Source of the DNA: JAWPMT01 sp965601475
GTDB lineage: Bacteria > Bacteroidota > Bacteroidia > Cytophagales > Cyclobacteriaceae
Direction: 5' to 3'
NCBI GenBank assembly: GCA_965601475.1
Contig: OZ271832.1
Span: 310,001 to 374,000, forward strand
Length of the DNA: 64,000 nucleotides
The notes under the pieces were generated by a model, which saw only the letters and a list, made by a program, of their open reading frames with translations, was not told the DNA's origin and did not search any database. The translations under genes and the position numbers were made by a program. This document shows positions 1 to 8,348 of this stretch, one piece after another (position 1 is the stretch's first letter; each line of letters begins with the position of its first letter).

Positions 1-7
1 TTGAATC

Positions 8-919
8 ATGAAAAATCTTAGATATCATCTATTTCTTCTCAGCCTGATCTTTTTGGCAGGCTTATCTCAAAACGTTGCCCAAGCTCAGGCAGAAACAACA
101 GCTGCGCGAAAAGAAGGGTCCCAGGTAATCATCATAACGGGTACGGCCTCCGGCTTTGGCAAGGCCACCGCAGAAAAACTGGTGGCCAAAGGTCACATCG
201 TCTATGGCGGCGATATCAATGTCGAAGGCAACGCCTATTTAAATGATATTGGTGGATATGCCCTTGAAATGGATGTGACCAATGATGCCCAGGTCCGAGC
301 AGGAATTGAACGCATCATATCCGAACAGGGCCGCATCGATGTGTTGATTAACAACGCTGGTTACGGTGAATTTGCAACCATCGAAAACATTAGCATCGAA
401 GATCTTAAACATCAGTTTGATGTCAATGTATTTGGTTACGCTCGCTTACAGCAGGCCGTTTTGCCACACATGCGTAAGCAACGTTCCGGGCGGGTGATCA
501 TCGTGTCTTCTGTGATAAGCAAATTCTCGCTACCGATGCTCGGCTGGTACGCCTCTACCAAGCATGCCCTGGAGGGTATGGCGGATGCCCTGCGACAAGA
601 AGTGGCCCAGTTCAACATTGATGTGGTAAAGATTCAGCCGGGGGCAGCCAATACAGGTTTTGGAGCCACGGCCTTTGCCCAACTTGAACAGTCCAATGTC
701 CCGGAAGATTACCGTGCCATGATAGATGCCAGCATAAAGTCTTTGGAGAATAATTTCGCATCTGCCCCGGGTGCTGAGGATACTGCTGAGACCATAGTTA
801 ATGCCACTGAGCTGGTGAGCCCAAAAATCACCTATATCACAGCAAATGCAGATGAGATAGTCCGATTGAGAAAAGAGATGTCTGAGGAGGATTTCTACAA
901 AATGTTCTCAGGGCAATAG
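8..919 (+). CDS. SDR family oxidoreductase with N-terminal signal peptide
   Basis: Short-chain dehydrogenase/reductase, 303 residues. Residues 1-27 form a hydrophobic signal peptide ending in an AQAQA-type cleavage region, which is odd because SDRs are normally cytoplasmic and use NAD(P)H. The Rossmann motif TGTASGFG lies at 44-51, NNAG at 115-118, the catalytic serine near 168 and the YxxxK pair at Y181/K185, so the active site is complete. The ATG at 8 is the first start in the window; anything upstream is not visible. A hairpin follows at 951-978. Family and intact catalytic residues are clear; export and substrate are inference. Confidence 0.9.
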   Translation: MKNLRYHLFLLSLIFLAGLSQNVAQAQAETTAARKEGSQVIIITGTASGFGKATAEKLVAKGHIVYGGDINVEGNAYLNDIGGYALEMDVTNDAQVRAGIERIISEQGRIDVLINNAGYGEFATIENISIEDLKHQFDVNVFGYARLQQAVLPHMRKQRSGRVIIVSSVISKFSLPMLGWYASTKHALEGMADALRQEVAQFNIDVVKIQPGAANTGFGATAFAQLEQSNVPEDYRAMIDASIKSLENNFASAPGAEDTAETIVNATELVSPKITYITANADEIVRLRKEMSEEDFYKMFSGQ

Positions 920-950
920 TAAGGGCCAGCTAAGGAATGCCACAATAGGA

Positions 951-978
951 CAAGAGCGGTGATAACACACCGCTCTTG
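951..978 (+). terminator. hairpin after SDR gene
   Basis: An 11-bp perfect stem (CAAGAGCGGTG / CACCGCTCTTG) with a 6-nt loop lies 32 bases after the SDR stop. It has no run of T on its 3' side, so it may be an inefficient terminator or an RNA-stabilising hairpin. Confidence 0.5.
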
Positions 979-1024
979 AATCAGGTCAGACCGAATTCCA
1001 CAGAGAAAAAACATAAGAATTGCT

Positions 1025-2188
1025 ATGAAAAGGAACTCAATAAAAATCGGTTCTTGGTTGTTATCCATTTTGCTCATCCTTGGGTGCTCCGGCGATGACA
1101 ATACAATTGAGCCAATCGATACTTCAGACGAGACTCCCGTCGACGCTCCTGACCCGGCCCAGGCATCCAGAACCATAATTTCAAATCTTAGTGTTCCCTG
1201 GGAAATGGTATGGGCGCCGGATGACTTTCTGTGGGTCACCGAACGTGCAGGACGCGTCAACCGCATCAATCCGGAAACAGGAGAGAGATCGGTGATAGCC
1301 GATCTGACCGGTTCTGTCGAGCAAATCGGGGACAGTGGACTTCTGGGAATGGCACTTGATCCTGATTTCTCCAGCAGTCCCTTTGTATACCTGGTTTACA
1401 CCTACAGAGATGGTAGCAATTTTTACGAACGCCTGGCACGGTTTATCTATGCGGATGGGATCCTTGGCAGCGAGACCATCCTTTTGGACAATATTCCTGC
1501 TAGCAGCAGGCACAATGGTTCACGTATCGTTATCACAGGGGAAAACCACATCCTGATGACCACAGGGGATACAGGCAATCCAGATTTATCACAGGATGTT
1601 AATTCCCTGGCTGGTAAGCTGTTACGGATGAACCTTGACGGGAGCATCCCTTCGGACAACCCTGACCCGAACAGCTATATCTATACCCTCGGACACCGCA
1701 ATGCACAGGGACTTATGGTTCATCCCAATGGAATGATCTATAGCTCGGAGCACGGCCCGACCACCGATGACGAGATCAACATCATTGAGGCCGGTAGCAA
1801 TTATGGTTGGCCCAATGTGCTGGGCACCATTGACAATCCTGAAGAGGAAGCCTTTGCAATGAACACTCCCGTTGTGGAGTCAATTGCAGACTGGACACCG
1901 AACATTGCGCCATCGGATATCCTTTGGTATTCCAGCGATATGATACCGGAATGGAACAATAGACTGCTTTTGGCCAGTCTAAGGGAACAGACGCTATTTG
2001 CCATCGAACTTAGCGGTGATGGCAGACAGGTTGTAGGCGAACAACGCTACTTTGAAAGGGAATTTGGCAGGATACGTGATATCGTCATGGCCCCGGACGG
2101 GCGCTTGTTTATTGCCACCAATGGAAGCTCTTTCTCGGACACCAGTAACACGCATAGTATCATTGAGATAAACCAACTGCCAGACTAA
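1025..2188 (+). CDS. PQQ-dependent sugar (glucose/sorbosone-type) dehydrogenase lipoprotein
   Basis: A 387-residue protein of the soluble glucose dehydrogenase / sorbosone dehydrogenase beta-propeller family, which oxidises sugars using PQQ in the periplasm. A lipobox (LILG-C, Cys21) predicts a lipid-anchored protein. Family signatures include LLGMALDPDF, the RHNGSR segment carrying the expected catalytic histidine, GHRNAQGL, and EHGPTTDDEIN followed by SNYGWP. Length is typical. The start ATG is followed directly by the charged n-region of the lipoprotein signal. The gene stands alone between hairpin 951-978 and the cyclase gene. The exact sugar substrate is unknown. Confidence 0.88.
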   Translation: MKRNSIKIGSWLLSILLILGCSGDDNTIEPIDTSDETPVDAPDPAQASRTIISNLSVPWEMVWAPDDFLWVTERAGRVNRINPETGERSVIADLTGSVEQIGDSGLLGMALDPDFSSSPFVYLVYTYRDGSNFYERLARFIYADGILGSETILLDNIPASSRHNGSRIVITGENHILMTTGDTGNPDLSQDVNSLAGKLLRMNLDGSIPSDNPDPNSYIYTLGHRNAQGLMVHPNGMIYSSEHGPTTDDEINIIEAGSNYGWPNVLGTIDNPEEEAFAMNTPVVESIADWTPNIAPSDILWYSSDMIPEWNNRLLLASLREQTLFAIELSGDGRQVVGEQRYFEREFGRIRDIVMAPDGRLFIATNGSSFSDTSNTHSIIEINQLPD

Positions 2189-2199
2189 CAGGTTGAAGC

Positions 2200-3450
2200 A
2201 TGCACATTGTTGCGGTGCTACAGCCTAAATTGAAATCTATGAAGCTGTTCCAATCCACTCATGTACTCCCCTCCAATCAGCGATTCTACGTAATCACTCA
2301 ATGGGCCTACCTCATTGGGTTTTGCGGTCATATTTTGGCCTACTTGTGGTTTAAGCAAATGGGGACGGTTGAAATGGCAAGGCTCAATCTGTTTTTCAGC
2401 ATTCCCACCTTTGCCCTTTGTTTTCTCCTGAACAGAAACGGAAAACACAATGTCGCTTTTGCCTTTGCTTTTCTAGAATTATGGCTACACCAGGTACTCA
2501 GCACCTATTATCTGGGATGGGACCTTGGGGCTCACTTTTGGTTGATCTACCTCTGTGGGTTAGCCTTTTTTAATCCAGCCTGGAAAAACTATCTCCAAAT
2601 CCTCCTCATGCTTTTTGTTCTGGCCAGTTATGTATTCATGTTCCACTGGTTCGAAAATGGCATTTATGACGTAGATGTCAACGAGCTAAAGAGTAATTCC
2701 CTGGTCAACGCACTGGTCTGCATGATCATCATATCCCTGCTAATCAATTATTATTCCCGAGCTGCCACGAAGGCGGAGTTACTACTCAAGGCAGAGAAAG
2801 AGAAGACCACCCAAATGTTGGACAGAGTTGAATCGCTGTTTGGACAGCAGGTCTCTTTTGAAATTGCCCAGGAACTGATCACCGGAGACGTTGATTTTGG
2901 GAGCAAGCACTATGAGGTAAGCATCTTATTTATGGACATTAGAGATTTCACAGTCTTTGCTGATTCCCATGAACCAATGCAAGTGGCCGCCTTTCAAAAC
3001 ACCGTGTTCAGTGAAATAATTGACATTGTTAGGACACACAAAGGTGTGGTGCTTCAGATCTTAGGTGATGGCATAATGGCGGTCTTTGGAGCGCCTGTCG
3101 CATATTCTGATCATGCTGATAGGGCCGTAAAGGCTGGTCAGCAAATCGTGGAACGCATATCTGAGTTGGGGAAGAATGGAAAGATTCCAGCGATCAAGGT
3201 GGGGATAGGTATCCATTCAGGCCGGGTCATTGCCGGTAATGTGGGCAATGCCTCACGGAACTTTTATTCCCTAACGGGAAAGAATGTGATCATAGCTGCC
3301 CGAATTGAACAACTCAACAAAGTCCATGATAGTCAGCTGCTTATTTCATCATCTACCTATGGGGCATTGGATCACAAGCCAGCAGCACAGGATCTGGGAC
3401 CAACTTCATTGAAAGGCATTGGAGAGGAAATAAGGATCTATAAGCTATGA
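2200..3450 (+). CDS. membrane-bound class III adenylate/guanylate cyclase
   Basis: A 416-residue protein with about six hydrophobic segments in residues 28-190, a linker with coiled-coil character (about 190-215), and a class III nucleotidyl cyclase domain from about 235 to the end. The two metal-binding aspartates are visible at D246 (MDIRDF) and D290 (ILGDGIMAVFGAP). GIGIHSGRVIAGNVG is the typical late catalytic-domain motif. It should make cAMP (or cGMP) from the nucleotide triphosphate at the inner membrane. The ATG at 2239 is an alternative start giving 403 residues; neither start has a strong ribosome binding site. Substrate choice between ATP and GTP is not resolved. Confidence 0.88.
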   Translation: MHIVAVLQPKLKSMKLFQSTHVLPSNQRFYVITQWAYLIGFCGHILAYLWFKQMGTVEMARLNLFFSIPTFALCFLLNRNGKHNVAFAFAFLELWLHQVLSTYYLGWDLGAHFWLIYLCGLAFFNPAWKNYLQILLMLFVLASYVFMFHWFENGIYDVDVNELKSNSLVNALVCMIIISLLINYYSRAATKAELLLKAEKEKTTQMLDRVESLFGQQVSFEIAQELITGDVDFGSKHYEVSILFMDIRDFTVFADSHEPMQVAAFQNTVFSEIIDIVRTHKGVVLQILGDGIMAVFGAPVAYSDHADRAVKAGQQIVERISELGKNGKIPAIKVGIGIHSGRVIAGNVGNASRNFYSLTGKNVIIAARIEQLNKVHDSQLLISSSTYGALDHKPAAQDLGPTSLKGIGEEIRIYKL

Positions 3451-3546
3451 TAATCTCAAAGCAAAACGTAAAACATAAAATGTGCTAGTCAATCACGGAA
3501 TTGCGCCGATAGACTAAGCGCATTGGAACTAATTCCAGAAGAAAAT

Positions 3547-4461
3547 ATGAATATGAGTAACCCAATAATTCATTCTAAAACCATCACCGATATAAGGTCA
3601 GTATTCGGCTTAGGCAAACCAACGCACCCCTTGATCACCATCCTGGACACCAAAAAACTGGCCTATGGAGAAGAAACCGTAGGAAAACGTTTTTCGTCAG
3701 GTTTATACTGTATTGCACTCAAAGATTCAAGCTGTGGCATTGATTACGGACGAAATTCGTACGATTTTGACGATGGGGTATTGATATTTACGGCTCCTGA
3801 TCAGGTAATCACCGTTAAGAAACCTCAACAACTCAATGAAGTTGAAGGATGGATGCTTTATTTCCACCCCGACCTGATTAGAAACACCTCACTTGGCCAG
3901 AAAATGGATGCTTACAGTTTCTTCAATTACGAAGTTCACGAGGCGCTGCACCTTTCCGAACTAGAGCAAAGTATCCTTAATCAAATCATTCAACTGATCC
4001 AGGTTGAAATCAAGGAACGAATAGACAATCATAGTCAACAGGTATTGGTCTCCAATATTGAATTGATGCTGAACCACAGTGTTCGTTTCTATGAGCGGCA
4101 ATTCAACACACGTTCTGCCAGTAATCTTGATGTTGTTTCTAAAGTGGAAGCACTGCTGAAAGATTACTACTTAGAAAATCAACTCATCGAGAAGGGGCAG
4201 CCCAGCATTCAATATCTTGCCGATCACTGTCATTTCTCACCGAGTTATCTTAGTGACCTACTTGCTAAGGAAACCGGTCGTTCTGCCAAGGACCACATCA
4301 ATGATTTCCTCGTGGACAAAGCCAAATATCTGTTGTTGAGCTCAAACGATTCGGTTAGTGGAATTGCCTATACCCTGGGATTCAACTATCCCCATTATTT
4401 TGCCAGGTTATTCAAACAAAAAACCGGCAAGACCCCTCAGGAGTACAGACAATTAAACTAG
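3547..4461 (+). CDS. AraC family transcriptional regulator
   Basis: About 304 residues. An N-terminal cupin-like sensing region is followed by two helix-turn-helix motifs in the last 100 residues (SPSYLSDLLAKETG and SGIAYTLGFNYPHYFARLFK), ending with the usual GKTPQEYR signature. The ATG at 3547, preceded by AGAAG, is preferred to a TTG at 3523 in the same frame. An intrinsic terminator follows at 4469. The next gene is an SDR, and AraC-SDR pairs are common in Bacteroidota, so the SDR is the likely target; this is inference. Confidence 0.9.
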   Translation: MNMSNPIIHSKTITDIRSVFGLGKPTHPLITILDTKKLAYGEETVGKRFSSGLYCIALKDSSCGIDYGRNSYDFDDGVLIFTAPDQVITVKKPQQLNEVEGWMLYFHPDLIRNTSLGQKMDAYSFFNYEVHEALHLSELEQSILNQIIQLIQVEIKERIDNHSQQVLVSNIELMLNHSVRFYERQFNTRSASNLDVVSKVEALLKDYYLENQLIEKGQPSIQYLADHCHFSPSYLSDLLAKETGRSAKDHINDFLVDKAKYLLLSSNDSVSGIAYTLGFNYPHYFARLFKQKTGKTPQEYRQLN

Positions 4462-4468
4462 GTCGAAG

Positions 4469-4492
4469 GGAAGCGGAAAGGCTTCCTTTTTT
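4469..4492 (+). terminator. intrinsic terminator of the AraC gene
   Basis: GGAAGC and GCTTCC form a 6-bp stem with a 6-nt loop followed by six T residues, 8 bases after the AraC stop codon. It separates the AraC gene from the downstream SDR gene. Confidence 0.75.
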
Positions 4493-4592
4493 GTTTCTGC
4501 GATTTGTGTTCGACCTTCCTCTTTTCGTGTCAATTCAGCTACAGGAGCTGTATGATATTTGATTCAACAAATAACAATAATGATTCAAAGAC

Positions 4593-5438
4593 ATGAAAAA
4601 GACCATATTAATTACCGGAGCAAGTAGTGGTATTGGAAGAGCCACAGCCATGCATTTTCAAAACCATGGTTGGAATGTCATTGCCACAATGCGGACTCCT
4701 GAAAAAGAGACAGAGCTGAATGAATTAGACCATGTGTTGGTAGAAAAATTGGATGTTCTTGATTTGGAATCCATCAACCAGGCGATCCAAAACGGTATCG
4801 AAAAATTCGGAAGAATTGATGCCCTGGTAAACAATGCAGGGTATGGTGCTTATGGGCCATTGGAATCCTTTCCGAGGGAAAACATTGTCAGACAGTTTAA
4901 TACCAACGTCATTGGACTTATGGACGTTACCAGAGCCATCACCCCCCATTTTAGGGAGAACGAAGATGGGGTCATCGTCAATATTTCCTCAATAGGCGGC
5001 CAAATGACGTTTCCTTTAGGCGCGCTGTATCACGGGACAAAATTTGCAGTTGAGGGGATTTCGGAGTCGCTCCATTATGAAATGGAACAAATTGGCGTGA
5101 AGGTCAAAATTGTGGAGCCAGGGTTCATTGCCACTGATTTCGGAGGTCGTTCCTTTGACTTTCAAGCTGGGCAAATCAGCGAATACCAGCCCATCATCAA
5201 TGCCTTGATGAAGCAATGGCAAAACCCAGACAATACGGTTTCTCCGTCAAGTTTGGTTGCCGATGTAATCTATACCGCTGTCACCGATGGAACTGATCAA
5301 TTGAGATACAGAGCCGGAGATGATGCCGAATTCTTGTTGGACAACAGGAAGAAAATGACCGATGATGAGTTCATCTGCATGATGAAGAGCCAAATGGAAA
5401 CTTCGGTAGCCGAAAAGCCCCTCGCGGATGTAGGATAA
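4593..5438 (+). CDS. SDR family oxidoreductase
   Basis: Classical SDR of 281 residues without signal peptide. TGASSGIG at 8-15, NNAG at 80-83, ISS with the catalytic serine around 132-133, and Y146/K150 in YHGTK give a complete active site. It belongs to the same broad subgroup as the SDR at 8-919 (both carry NNAGYG, and both end with a DDEF/EEDF-type segment before the C terminus). The gene lies 100 bp downstream of the AraC terminator and 37 bp upstream of the EthD-like lipoprotein, with which it may be co-transcribed. The substrate is unknown. Confidence 0.92.
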   Translation: MKKTILITGASSGIGRATAMHFQNHGWNVIATMRTPEKETELNELDHVLVEKLDVLDLESINQAIQNGIEKFGRIDALVNNAGYGAYGPLESFPRENIVRQFNTNVIGLMDVTRAITPHFRENEDGVIVNISSIGGQMTFPLGALYHGTKFAVEGISESLHYEMEQIGVKVKIVEPGFIATDFGGRSFDFQAGQISEYQPIINALMKQWQNPDNTVSPSSLVADVIYTAVTDGTDQLRYRAGDDAEFLLDNRKKMTDDEFICMMKSQMETSVAEKPLADVG

Positions 5439-5475
5439 TGTAGTAGCAGAAAGGAAACAATAAATAGAAGGACTT

Positions 5476-5910
5476 ATGAAAAAAGTATGGAGATACCATA
5501 AGCTAAGCGTACGCTCTTCGGCTATAGCACTGATAGTATTAGCATGTAATCCGGGTGCTGTTGAAAGGGTGAAAGAAGAATCCGAAACACAGGGTGGGCA
5601 ATACAAATTTCATGTGCTGTACCCACAGCCGACCGATACCCTACAATTCAACCTGGATTATTCAAGGCATCTCAACCTTTTGGATTCTTTGATGGGCTAT
5701 ACACAGGATAAGCCCTACTATGTTACTAAAATGGACCGGGAAGCATTTGGTTTCCCATCCCCATTTTATCAGATGTTTACCATGAGCTTTGAAACAAGGG
5801 AAGCGCTTGAGTCTACACTCTATTCAAGCGAAATGGAAGAGGCAGGAAAAGATGCCATGAGCATATCTTCCGGAGGAGCTCCAGTAGTCTTGATCGGAAA
5901 TGATGAATAG
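5476..5910 (+). CDS. EthD-like domain lipoprotein
   Basis: A 144-residue protein with a lipobox ending at Cys24 (IVLAC). The rest resembles the EthD family (dimeric alpha+beta barrel fold): FHVLYPQPTD near the start, a FPSPFYQMFTMSF strand, and the closing ALESTLYSSEM...GGAPVVLIGND segment. EthD proteins are known from ether-degradation clusters and are often small accessory proteins beside oxidoreductases; a lipid-anchored form is unusual. It probably shares a transcript with the SDR 37 bp upstream. The role is not known. Confidence 0.7.
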   Translation: MKKVWRYHKLSVRSSAIALIVLACNPGAVERVKEESETQGGQYKFHVLYPQPTDTLQFNLDYSRHLNLLDSLMGYTQDKPYYVTKMDREAFGFPSPFYQMFTMSFETREALESTLYSSEMEEAGKDAMSISSGGAPVVLIGNDE

Positions 5911-5942
5911 CGTTCTGCAGATTCCAAATTATCAATTCAAGG

Positions 5943-6080
5943 CTATTTGGTGATTTCAGTGAATCTGCGGTAAAGATTATCCATATAAGCGTCGGTTCGA
6001 TCCTCACCCCATTTCCTTAGAGAGCAGTCCTCTACTTTCAGAAGGTCACGCCTGGGAAGAAGGGTTTGGAGATATCCCAC
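5943..6080 (-). pseudogene. parE toxin remnant (RelE/ParE family)
   Basis: Reading the minus strand from a GTG at 6080 gives 45 residues ending at a TAG at 5945-5943. Residues 11-40 (RRDLLKVEDCSLRKWG, then EDRTDAYMDNLYRRF) match the N-terminal helical hairpin of ParE-type toxins, which have about 95-100 residues. The catalytic-core strands are missing, and no matching sequence follows the stop; the convergent EthD gene ends 32 bp away. The start overlaps the end of the ParD-like gene as in intact parDE operons. This is a truncated, presumably inactive toxin. Confidence 0.65.
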
Positions 6081-6316
6081 TCCCAGCTTCCCTCCTCTTT
6101 CCGTTTGAGGATCTCTCTATATTTTTTCCAATCTCCGGTTGATTCAAAAAAACGTCCTTCATTGATGTCTTCAAAACCTTCAATGATCTTGGCATAGACT
6201 TGCGAAGAATGACTCTCCATATCACTCGGCGTTTCATAAAGCCCCTCAGTACCGACTATGCAACTCACGTGTGCAGCCAATGGCTTGGATAATCTTGCAT
6301 TTATTCTATCTGTCAT
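6038..6316 (-). CDS. ParD-like antitoxin, probably degenerate
   Basis: A 92-residue protein beginning with the ribbon strand and first helix of a ParD/CopG-type ribbon-helix-helix antitoxin (RINARLSKPLAAHV, then GLYETPS), followed by the toxin-binding tail (IIEGFEDINEGRFFESTGDW, then KREIL-like helix and EEGSW). The second helix normally reads like PSEYIRDLIRRD; here PS is followed directly by DMES, so about 8 residues appear missing, which would damage DNA binding. The C terminus runs about 12 residues past the usual end. The partner toxin next to it is truncated. Family assignment is moderate; loss of function is inference. Confidence 0.6.
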   Translation of the reverse strand: MTDRINARLSKPLAAHVSCIVGTEGLYETPSDMESHSSQVYAKIIEGFEDINEGRFFESTGDWKKYREILKRKEEGSWEWDISKPFFPGVTF

Positions 6317-6534
6317 TGTCCATTATAATCCAGTATTGTGAATGTAGTATTTGTGGCAATAAATGCGTCAATTGTAACCAAACAAGATTCTTTGATCGAT
6401 GTGAGATTCCTCTTTTATATCCGATTCTCTACGAAGAAGAGCCTCTACCAGACCCTGCTACCACAATTCACACAATTGCAATTCAAGGAGCCTTATTTTA
6501 ACTTGAGTCCATGGCAACCATGAGTTTTTGAATT

Positions 6535-7155
6535 TTGGGATCAACGCTTTCCTTCATCAGATCCTTGCAAAGAGCATCCCCTGTCGGCTACGGTACCATA
6601 GATATCGTCAAGGATGAATTGACTTATTCAAGCGGGTATGCAGAGGCCCTTTTGGGATACACAGATGAAGAACTGAAAGCGTATAGCAAAAACTACTTTG
6701 AATCGATAGTACATCCGGATGATATAAGAAAATCACGCGCTGCGATCAAAAGACTACTAAATGGCGAAGTTGGTGAAATCATTGAATGCACCCTGAGGGT
6801 ACGCAAATCCGACAATAGCTACCTTACCCTGTTCATTCGAGACATTGTCTTTGCCAGGGACGCGCAGAATGCACCTATCAAATTTGCGACAGTGGTTCAG
6901 GACGTTACTGAAATTGCGGAATTAGAAAGAAAGCTCGACGAATCACTAGACACAATCAGAAAAATATCCTACAAAAATTCACATGAATTGCGTGCACCCG
7001 TCGCCAATATCATTGGTTTAGTTGCCCTGATGAAGGAGCAGAACTTCAAAACCGAATACAACGCTAAAATCTTTCACCATCTTGAAGAAACGGTGAAAAG
7101 ATTGGATAACATCATCCATGACATCAATAACATGGCAGATGGTCAGATAAATTAA
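6535..7155 (+). CDS. PAS domain protein with HisKA-like helix, no kinase domain
   Basis: A 206-residue protein. Residues about 15-135 form a PAS fold (GYAEALLGYTDEEL, IVHPDD, VVQDVTE). Residues 140-200 form a dimerisation/phosphoacceptor-like helix pair with the H-box-like SHELRAPVANIIGL. There is no HATPase domain, so it cannot autophosphorylate; it may act as a signalling adaptor or be a truncated kinase. The start is a TTG at 6535. An in-frame ATG at 6511 or 6520 is cut off by a TGA at 6529-6531, so the N terminus may have suffered a mutation. No clear ribosome binding site is seen. Confidence 0.7.
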   Translation: MGSTLSFIRSLQRASPVGYGTIDIVKDELTYSSGYAEALLGYTDEELKAYSKNYFESIVHPDDIRKSRAAIKRLLNGEVGEIIECTLRVRKSDNSYLTLFIRDIVFARDAQNAPIKFATVVQDVTEIAELERKLDESLDTIRKISYKNSHELRAPVANIIGLVALMKEQNFKTEYNAKIFHHLEETVKRLDNIIHDINNMADGQIN

Positions 7156-7265
7156 GCGTTCGTTCCCCTACGGATTAGGCGTATCACATCCTACCGGGAT
7201 CAATACCGCTATTGGGCCAATCAACGTAGCGCTGGTATGACGATGGGACAAAGAGAAATGATCAG

Positions 7266-8336
7266 CTAGTAAGCCCTGCGATACTGCCAGGGAACTTCGG
7301 GATCCTCTCCTAGTGCTATTGCGGCATTGATTCCGAAATAGGGATTTCTTAAGAATTCTCTCGCAATGACAATGAGATCTGCTTTGCCTTCCTGGATGAT
7401 CTCATTCGCCAAATGAGGTTCTGTTATGGCGCCGACCGCACCCGTCAAAACCCCGGTATGCTCCTTTATCTCCCTGGCAAATGGAACCTGATAACCTGGG
7501 TATATGCTATCCTTATTCACAAAGGCAAAACCACCAGCGGAAGCAGTGATAAGATCGACACCTTCATCTTTCAACAGCTGGCTCAGCTTGACTGAGTCTT
7601 CGAGCATCCAGGCTTTTTCATCTTCCAAATAATCAATAGCGGAAAGCCTCACCATCAATGGCATCCCATCCGGAATGCTAGATCTGATTTTTCGCACAAT
7701 TTCCAAAAGAAAGCGAACCCTGTTCTCGAAATTGCCACCGTAATCGTCATCTCGTTGGTTGATGATAGCCGAATAGAATTGATGAATCAAATATCCATGG
7801 GCAGCATGTATTTCAATGGTATCAAATCCAGCGCTGACCGCTCTGTTGGCGGCCGCAACAAATTGGTTCTGAATGCGCTCAATTTCCTCGATCGAAAGCG
7901 CGGAAGGTATGGACATTCTACTAAAGGGAGCAACTGCTGAAGAACTGACTGTGGGCCAACCTCCATCCTCAATTCCTATGGGCTTGAAACCTTGATTCGG
8001 TAATGATTTACTTCCCTTGCTTCCAAAGTGAACCAGTTGAATACCTATCCTGCTACCCTGGTCATGAACAAACCTGACGATTGGAATCCAGGCATTCATT
8101 TGCTCATCATTCCATATACCCGTATCGGCTTTGGTACTTCGGGCATCTGGGCTAATGCTTGTAGCTTCGGTGATGATGAGTCCCGCACCCCCTACTGCCC
8201 GGCTCCCCAGGTGGACCATATGCCAATCCCCAGGTATCCCGGAAAGACTTGAATACTGCTGCATTGGGGAGACCGCAATTCTATTTTTCAAAGTCAGTTC
8301 CCGGAGTGTAAGAGGTGTGAAAAGTGCGCTTGCCAT
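7266..8336 (-). CDS. NADH:flavin oxidoreductase, Old Yellow Enzyme (YqjM/NamA-like)
   Basis: A 356-residue FMN-dependent ene-reductase of the YqjM/NamA/xenobiotic-reductase branch, which reduces activated C=C bonds using NAD(P)H. Seen: FTPLTLRELTLKNRIAVSP at the N terminus, the substrate-binding HAAHGYLIHQF pair of histidines, DDYGGNFENR, FPGYQVPFA-like segment and ADLIVIAREFLRNP binding the FMN phosphate. The N-terminal motif reads SPMQQYS, with Gln26 where the branch usually has a redox-tuning Cys (SPMCxYS). It is the last gene of the minus operon; the SDR gene ends 12 bp upstream of its start. Confidence 0.92.
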   Translation of the reverse strand: MASALFTPLTLRELTLKNRIAVSPMQQYSSLSGIPGDWHMVHLGSRAVGGAGLIITEATSISPDARSTKADTGIWNDEQMNAWIPIVRFVHDQGSRIGIQLVHFGSKGSKSLPNQGFKPIGIEDGGWPTVSSSAVAPFSRMSIPSALSIEEIERIQNQFVAAANRAVSAGFDTIEIHAAHGYLIHQFYSAIINQRDDDYGGNFENRVRFLLEIVRKIRSSIPDGMPLMVRLSAIDYLEDEKAWMLEDSVKLSQLLKDEGVDLITASAGGFAFVNKDSIYPGYQVPFAREIKEHTGVLTGAVGAITEPHLANEIIQEGKADLIVIAREFLRNPYFGINAAIALGEDPEVPWQYRRAY

Positions 8337-8348
8337 TGGTTCAATACT

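Noticed and set aside
6271..6523. Short plus-strand open frames before the PAS gene
   Set aside because: They overlap the antitoxin-like gene start, show no family resemblance or ribosome binding site, and look like chance.
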